Shown here one piece after another: positions 41,588-45,780 of a stretch of DNA of 45,780 nucleotides. Position 1 is the stretch's first letter. The number at the start of each line of letters is the position of its first letter. Origin of the DNA: Bacteroidales bacterium (GTDB lineage Bacteria > Bacteroidota > Bacteroidia > Bacteroidales > UBA12077); assembly GCA_021108325.1 (NCBI GenBank), contig JAIORB010000024.1, positions 1-45,780 on the forward strand. Direction: 5' to 3'. The position numbers were made by a program, and so were the translations under genes. Under the pieces are notes generated by a model, which did not search any database, was not told the origin of the DNA, and saw nothing but the letters and a program-made list of their open reading frames with translations.

Positions 41588-42787
41588 TTAAGCTAATTTA
41601 GCAATAATAGCATCAGCCATTTGCTGAGTAGAAGCAGCTCCCTTTTCAACAACATCCGGACGACCAGCCATTTTCATCATATCATAAGTACGAACTTTAC
41701 CTTCAGCAATAACTTCAGCAATTGCTTTACCTATTTTTTCAGCTAATTCATTTTCTCCAATAAACTCTAACATAGCACATGCTGATTCAACCATAGCAAT
41801 TGGGTTAACAATTGAAGTATCATAATCGGCATATTTAGGTGCCGAACCATGGGTCGGTTCAAAAACAGCAAGACCTGAATCAGGATTCATTTGTGCACTA
41901 GACGCAAAACCTAAGCCACCAATTAATCCGGCAAAACCATCAGAAACAATGTCACCAAACATATTACCGGCAACTATAACACCATAATTTTCCGGATTTT
42001 TAGTTAACCACATCATTTGTGCATCAATATTTGTATTCCAAAGATCAATCTTAGGAAAATCAGCTTTTTGAATTTGTTGAGCCATTTTATACATCATTCC
42101 TGATGTTTCCCTTATCACATTTGGCTTTTCACAAAGGGTAACAGATTTATATCCATTATCATTTGCATAATTGAATGCAGCTCTTAAAATTCTTTCAGTA
42201 GCTTTTTTTGTAAAGATACGAGTCGAAACAGAAATCTCTTCGCGTGGGGTTTTACCAAAATTTTTAACAAATTTAGGATGTGTCATCAATGCGTGATAAA
42301 CAGTATCAGAAGGATTACTCCACTCAACACCTCCGTATAATCCTTCAGTATTCTGGCGGAATATTATAGCATCAATTTCCGGCTCTTCGATCGTATCATT
42401 AGGTCCACGTCGTATAAAATTAAGAGGGTTCCCCTTGTATGTTCTACATGGACGCATACAAATATCCAAACCAAAATGCTGACGTAAACCAACAATTGGA
42501 CTTGAGTAAACTAAGCCTTTATCTTGTAATTCAGGAATTAGTTCGGTTGCAGCTTCATCTTTTGGTTTCGAGGTTATTGCTCCGAATAAACCAATTTTAT
42601 GTTCTTCAAGTAAATCGAGAGTTCGTTGTGGAAGAGGGTTTCCTTCTTTACACCAGAATTCCCATCCTATATCACCTTCAACATAATCGGCTTCAAAGCC
42701 AGCAGCTTCCAAAACTCGTATTGTTTCTTCTAAAACTACTTTTCCGATACCATCACCGGGCATCTTAACTATTGTCCTTTTTGCCAT
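41588..42787 (-). CDS. Isocitrate/isopropylmalate dehydrogenase-family enzyme, probably isocitrate dehydrogenase
   Basis: This 399-residue protein shows MPGDGIGKVVLEETI, the substrate segment RQHFGLDICMRPCRTYKG, FRQNTEGLYGG, and NMFGDIVSDGFAGLIGGLG (the family signature with its metal Asp residues). FEPTHGSAPKYA is the cofactor loop. The NTEGLYGG wording is closer to isocitrate dehydrogenases than to LeuB, and no leucine genes adjoin. Use of NAD or NADP is not settled by eye. It stands alone between its own promoter region and terminator. Confidence 0.82.
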   Translation of the reverse strand: MAKRTIVKMPGDGIGKVVLEETIRVLEAAGFEADYVEGDIGWEFWCKEGNPLPQRTLDLLEEHKIGLFGAITSKPKDEAATELIPELQDKGLVYSSPIVGLRQHFGLDICMRPCRTYKGNPLNFIRRGPNDTIEEPEIDAIIFRQNTEGLYGGVEWSNPSDTVYHALMTHPKFVKNFGKTPREEISVSTRIFTKKATERILRAAFNYANDNGYKSVTLCEKPNVIRETSGMMYKMAQQIQKADFPKIDLWNTNIDAQMMWLTKNPENYGVIVAGNMFGDIVSDGFAGLIGGLGFASSAQMNPDSGLAVFEPTHGSAPKYADYDTSIVNPIAMVESACAMLEFIGENELAEKIGKAIAEVIAEGKVRTYDMMKMAGRPDVVEKGAASTQQMADAIIAKLA

Positions 42788-42982
42788 GTTAACTTTTTTT
42801 TGAATTAGTTTTTAATTTAAATTAAGACATCGTAAAAATAGAATAAAAATTATTTAAACAAAATGATATATATCTTTTTAGACAATAAGTTTTTAAACAT
42901 TTTGTAAAGATTAAAATAACTGAATAATTACAAACGCTATAAGTCATTTTGTAAAATAATATTTGAAATTAATTTCATTTTT

Positions 42983-43013
42983 TTTGCGTGTTTTAGATTG
43001 TTTTGTATGTTTA
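42983..43013 (+). promoter_or_regulatory. Candidate promoter of pepD
   Basis: tttg (42983-42986), 19 bases, then tatgttta (43006-43013), fits the Bacteroidota consensus with one difference. It lies 49 bases before the ATG. The rest of the 275-base gap is AT-rich and shows nothing else. Confidence 0.5.
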
Positions 43014-43062
43014 CAAAAAATAATCTAAAATTGATTTTATAAAAACAATAAATTGCTAAATA

Positions 43063-44523
43063 ATGAAAGTACTTGAAAAATTAAACCCAACAATAGTTTG
43101 GAGTTATTTCGAAGATATTTGTCAGGTTCCACGTCAATCTAAAAAAGAAGAGAAAATAATTCAGTTCTTATTAGATTTTGGGAAAAACAACAATCTTGAA
43201 ACTAAAAAAGATGAAATAGGTAATGTTTTAATTTCAAAACCGGCAACGGATGGAAAAGAAAACCTTAAAACCGTTGTACTTCAAAGTCATATTGACATGG
43301 TTTGTGAAAGCAATGAAGGAACCAATCATAATTTTGATACAGATCCTATTCAACCTGTAATTGATGGAGAATGGGTAAAAGCAAAAGGGACAACTCTGGG
43401 TGCCGATGACGGAATCGGAGTTGCAGCTCAAATGGCTATTTTAACTGCAACTAATATTGAGCATGGCCCTATTGAATGTTTATTTACCGTTGATGAAGAA
43501 ACAGGTTTAACAGGTGCGTTTGCTTTACAACCAGGATTTTTTGAAGGCAAAATCCTTATAAATCTTGATTCGGAAGATGAAGGTGAATTATTTATAGGAT
43601 GTGCAGGAGGAATAGATACACTTGCAACATATGAGTATGAGCAGGAAAAAATTCCTGAAAATCATGTTGGAATTAAAATACGTGTTACCGGTTTAAATGG
43701 AGGACATTCAGGTGACGAAATTGATAAAGGACTTGGAAACTCAATTAAATTAATGAATCGATTCTTATGGAACAGCTGTGATAAATTTGATATTAGAATT
43801 GCTGAATTTGATGGAGGAAAAGCCAGAAATGCAATTCCACGTGAAGCTTTTGCTCATATTACGGTTCATACTGATGAAAAAGAAGAATTGATTAAATATT
43901 TTAATGATTATGTTCCCGCTGTAAAAAGCGAATTAGCTATTACTGAACCTAAATTAGAATTGACAATTGAAGATACCGACCTTCCTGGTTTTGTTATTGA
44001 TGAGGACGCTCAGTTTGCATTGTTAAATAGTTTATACGCTTGTCCCCATGGAGTATATGCAATGAGTCGTGAAATTGAAGGTTTGGTTGAAACATCCACG
44101 AACCTGGCATCAATAAAATTTATAGAAGAAAATCAGATATTTATTACAACAAGTCAACGCAGTTCTGTTGATTCAGCGAAAAATAATATTGCAAGTAAGG
44201 TTGAAAGTGTATTTCGCTTAGCCGGGGCAAAAGTTAAACATGGCGATGGATATCCTGGCTGGCGACCAAATACAAACTCCGATATTATGAAGATTACTGA
44301 AAAATCTTATGAGAAATTATTCGGAGTAAAACCTGTTGTAAGAGCCATACATGCCGGATTGGAATGTGGTCTTTTCCTTGAAAAATATCCTTTTTTGGAT
44401 ATGATTTCTTTTGGCCCGACTATTAAAGGAGCTCACACACCGGAAGAAAGAATTAATATTGAAACGACAGTTAAGTTTTGGGATTTGTTAATTGATGTAT
44501 TAAAAAATATCCCATCGAATTAG
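43063..44523 (+). CDS. pepD: PepD-type aminoacyl-histidine dipeptidase (M20C)
   Basis: This 486-residue protein is the normal PepD length. It carries QSHIDMVCE (first metal His/Asp), KGTTLGADDGIGVAAQMAIL (bridging Asp), FTVDEETGLTGA (Glu pair), INLDSEDEGELFIGCAGG, and a final His in GPTIKGAHTPEE. It hydrolyses dipeptides such as beta-alanyl-histidine and others in the cytoplasm. Confidence 0.95.
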   Translation: MKVLEKLNPTIVWSYFEDICQVPRQSKKEEKIIQFLLDFGKNNNLETKKDEIGNVLISKPATDGKENLKTVVLQSHIDMVCESNEGTNHNFDTDPIQPVIDGEWVKAKGTTLGADDGIGVAAQMAILTATNIEHGPIECLFTVDEETGLTGAFALQPGFFEGKILINLDSEDEGELFIGCAGGIDTLATYEYEQEKIPENHVGIKIRVTGLNGGHSGDEIDKGLGNSIKLMNRFLWNSCDKFDIRIAEFDGGKARNAIPREAFAHITVHTDEKEELIKYFNDYVPAVKSELAITEPKLELTIEDTDLPGFVIDEDAQFALLNSLYACPHGVYAMSREIEGLVETSTNLASIKFIEENQIFITTSQRSSVDSAKNNIASKVESVFRLAGAKVKHGDGYPGWRPNTNSDIMKITEKSYEKLFGVKPVVRAIHAGLECGLFLEKYPFLDMISFGPTIKGAHTPEERINIETTVKFWDLLIDVLKNIPSN

Positions 44524-44553
44524 AATATTATTATTTTTAATTAATATTGCATG

Positions 44554-44586
44554 TCCTGTCTGCTTACTCGTAGGCAGGATTTTTTA
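44554..44586 (+). terminator. Terminator of pepD
   Basis: tcctgtctg pairs with taggcagga (two G-U pairs) across an 8-base loop, then six T residues. Confidence 0.75.
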
Positions 44587-44591
44587 TACAC

Positions 44592-44646
44592 TTCGACAAG
44601 CTCAGTGTGACAATTTATAAGAGAAGTCATCTTAAGCTTGTCAAAG
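44592..44646. repeat. Head-to-head dispersed repeat (ttcgacaagctcagtg family), copy 2
   Basis: ttcgacaagctcagtgtgaca (44592-44612) matches the left arm at 3154-3174 with one difference. The right arm gtcatcttaagcttgtcaaag (44626-44646) is a diverged inverse. It lies between pepD and the TSUP gene. Confidence 0.75.
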
Positions 44647-44669
44647 AATGAATCTAAAAAAATAAATTT

Positions 44670-45479
44670 ATGTTACTTACTATCTCAATCGATTTCCTGA
44701 AAGATGCAAATATTTATTCTCCCGGAATAATTGCAATACTTATTATTGCAGGATTTATGGTTGGTGTAATTAATACAATTGCAGGAAGCGGCACTGTTAT
44801 AACTTATTCCTTATTCATGATGCTGGGATTACCGGTAAATTTTGCTAATGGAACCATTCGTCTTGGAGTAATTATGCAAACCCTTGCATCAACATTAAAT
44901 TTTAAAAAGCATAAAGCACTAGACTGGAAAAAAGGATTTAAGCTGGCATTACCAGTTGTTATAGGATCTATCGTTGGAGCACAAATTGCAGTTGAAATTA
45001 ATGAAGCTGTGTTTGAAAAAATTTTAGCAGGAGTACTGCTAATTATGTTGTTTTTTATCTTTTACCGTCCTGAACGTTGGATTAAGGATCAAGTTCACAA
45101 AATTCAAAGTAAGCCTACAATAATTCAACTTTTTCTTTTTTTCTTAATTGGTTTATATGGAGGTTTTATTCATATAGGAGTTGGAATTTTCATGCTATCC
45201 ATATTAGTATTAAATGCCGGATACGATTTAGTAAAAGCTAATGCCATTAAAGTTATGATTGTATTCCTTTACAGCCCTTTTGCGCTTGCTGTGTTTATGA
45301 TGAATGACCAGGTACATTACGGAATAGGATTGATCGCAACCATTGGAAATATTTTCGGTGGAATAGTCGGTTCAAAATTGGCCATCACCAGAGGAAGTAA
45401 CTTTGTTCGTTGGGTATTGATGATTGTAATTATTGTATTCTCAGCTTATCTTTTAAACATTCCTGGTTTATTTAACTAA
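44670..45479 (+). CDS. TSUP (TauE/SafE) family membrane permease
   Basis: This 269-residue protein has about eight hydrophobic helices. The family words VGVINTIAGSGTVITYSLFM (N-terminal half) and GLYGGFIHIGVGIFMLSIL (C-terminal half) form the internal repeat of TSUP proteins. They export sulfite, sulfoacetate or related anions, with the substrate here unknown. Its stop abuts the stop of the convergent TfoX-like gene. Confidence 0.9.
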   Translation: MLLTISIDFLKDANIYSPGIIAILIIAGFMVGVINTIAGSGTVITYSLFMMLGLPVNFANGTIRLGVIMQTLASTLNFKKHKALDWKKGFKLALPVVIGSIVGAQIAVEINEAVFEKILAGVLLIMLFFIFYRPERWIKDQVHKIQSKPTIIQLFLFFLIGLYGGFIHIGVGIFMLSILVLNAGYDLVKANAIKVMIVFLYSPFALAVFMMNDQVHYGIGLIATIGNIFGGIVGSKLAITRGSNFVRWVLMIVIIVFSAYLLNIPGLFN

Positions 45480-45743
45480 CTACAAATTTTTCTGGGTCAT
45501 TTTCATAAACTCTTGCAATTCTACTTTTCTTTCTTTGCTTATTCCATGCCAGCGAATTCCTTGGATTGCCCCTTCCAAAGCATACAATTGATTATGACAA
45601 GCTCCCGGAAAAACTGTTTTCAACCTTATAAATGCATTTTCCGTTCCTAATTCAGCTAACTTTTTTGATGATTTTATTCCTGCAAGTTCAAGTCTCTTTG
45701 CCAGTTCTGGTCCTATATTTGGAAGTTTTGTTAGTTCACTCAT
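45480..45743 (-). CDS. TfoX/Sxy C-terminal-domain protein
   Basis: This 87-residue protein consists of the TfoX_C domain only: LPNIGPELAKRLELAGI (a helix-hairpin-helix-like start), LAELGTENAFIRLK, CHNQLYALEGAIQGIRW. Stand-alone TfoX_C proteins are common. The regulatory role of full TfoX/Sxy in competence cannot be assumed for this short form. Confidence 0.88.
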   Translation of the reverse strand: MSELTKLPNIGPELAKRLELAGIKSSKKLAELGTENAFIRLKTVFPGACHNQLYALEGAIQGIRWHGISKERKVELQEFMKMTQKNL

Positions 45744-45780
45744 TATCCTAATTTAATGATACGACATTTTGAAAAAGAAT

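Overview
The window is AT-rich DNA from a member of the Bacteroidota, most likely a Bacteroidales/Marinilabiliales-type anaerobe or facultative anaerobe. Pointers are a DUF4293 membrane protein, PyrB paired with a PyrI regulatory chain, promoters of the TTTG-N19/20-TAnnTTTG type, few Shine-Dalgarno sites, and families of dispersed palindromic repeats. Genus cannot be told from the sequence alone. No rRNA, tRNA or CRISPR array was seen.

Region 1 (1-3250, minus strand): the 5' part of a secreted caspase-like (C14) protein and an exported FGE-sulfatase-domain protein. A REP-associated tyrosine transposase (RAYT) lies between them. It has near-identical palindromes on both sides and a third one, in frame, inside its own coding sequence.

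Region 2 (3248-21100): an anaerobic purine/urate catabolic island of the E. coli yge/ygf type. It holds a MocA-like nucleotidyltransferase, YgfK, an Lrp/AsnC regulator, two fold-type-II PLP enzymes, a fused FeS/Mo xanthine-dehydrogenase-type hydroxylase, SsnA, HyuA, YgeW, YgeY and XdhC. The inferred scheme is that the hydroxylase and YgfK handle purine redox chemistry, SsnA and HyuA open rings, YgeY and YgeW process ureido/carbamoyl intermediates, and the PLP enzymes deaminate the amino-acid product. No YgeX-like diaminopropionate ammonia-lyase and no FAD subunit of the hydroxylase are present, so this is a variant layout. A small GIY-YIG gene framed by inverted repeats sits inside the island.

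Region 3 (21100-22200): a HARE-HTH plus GIY-YIG protein gene framed by a 15-bp inverted repeat, with a long imperfect palindrome outside it; it looks like an inserted cassette.

Region 4 (22310-32000): nine co-directional genes, the first seven tightly packed or overlapping: ThiL/PurM-like ATP enzyme, FabF-like ketosynthase, extended SDR, radical SAM protein, UbiA-type prenyltransferase, Old-Yellow-Enzyme-like FeS flavoprotein, acyl carrier protein, alpha-oxoamine synthase, and a diacylglycerol/sphingosine-kinase-like lipid kinase. I do not recognise this combination. It reads as a biosynthetic cluster for an unusual aminolipid, perhaps sphingoid-like and prenylated, and is the best candidate here for an undescribed system. 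A short transcript with a 21-codon ORF and a strong terminator follows.

Region 5 (32200-45780): mostly housekeeping genes: DMT transporter, YigZ, PyrBI, DUF4293, nitroreductase, ornithine aminotransferase, M13 peptidase, NTF2-like protein, HD-like protein, isocitrate dehydrogenase-type enzyme, PepD, TSUP transporter and a TfoX C-terminal-domain protein. Several clear hairpin terminators separate them.
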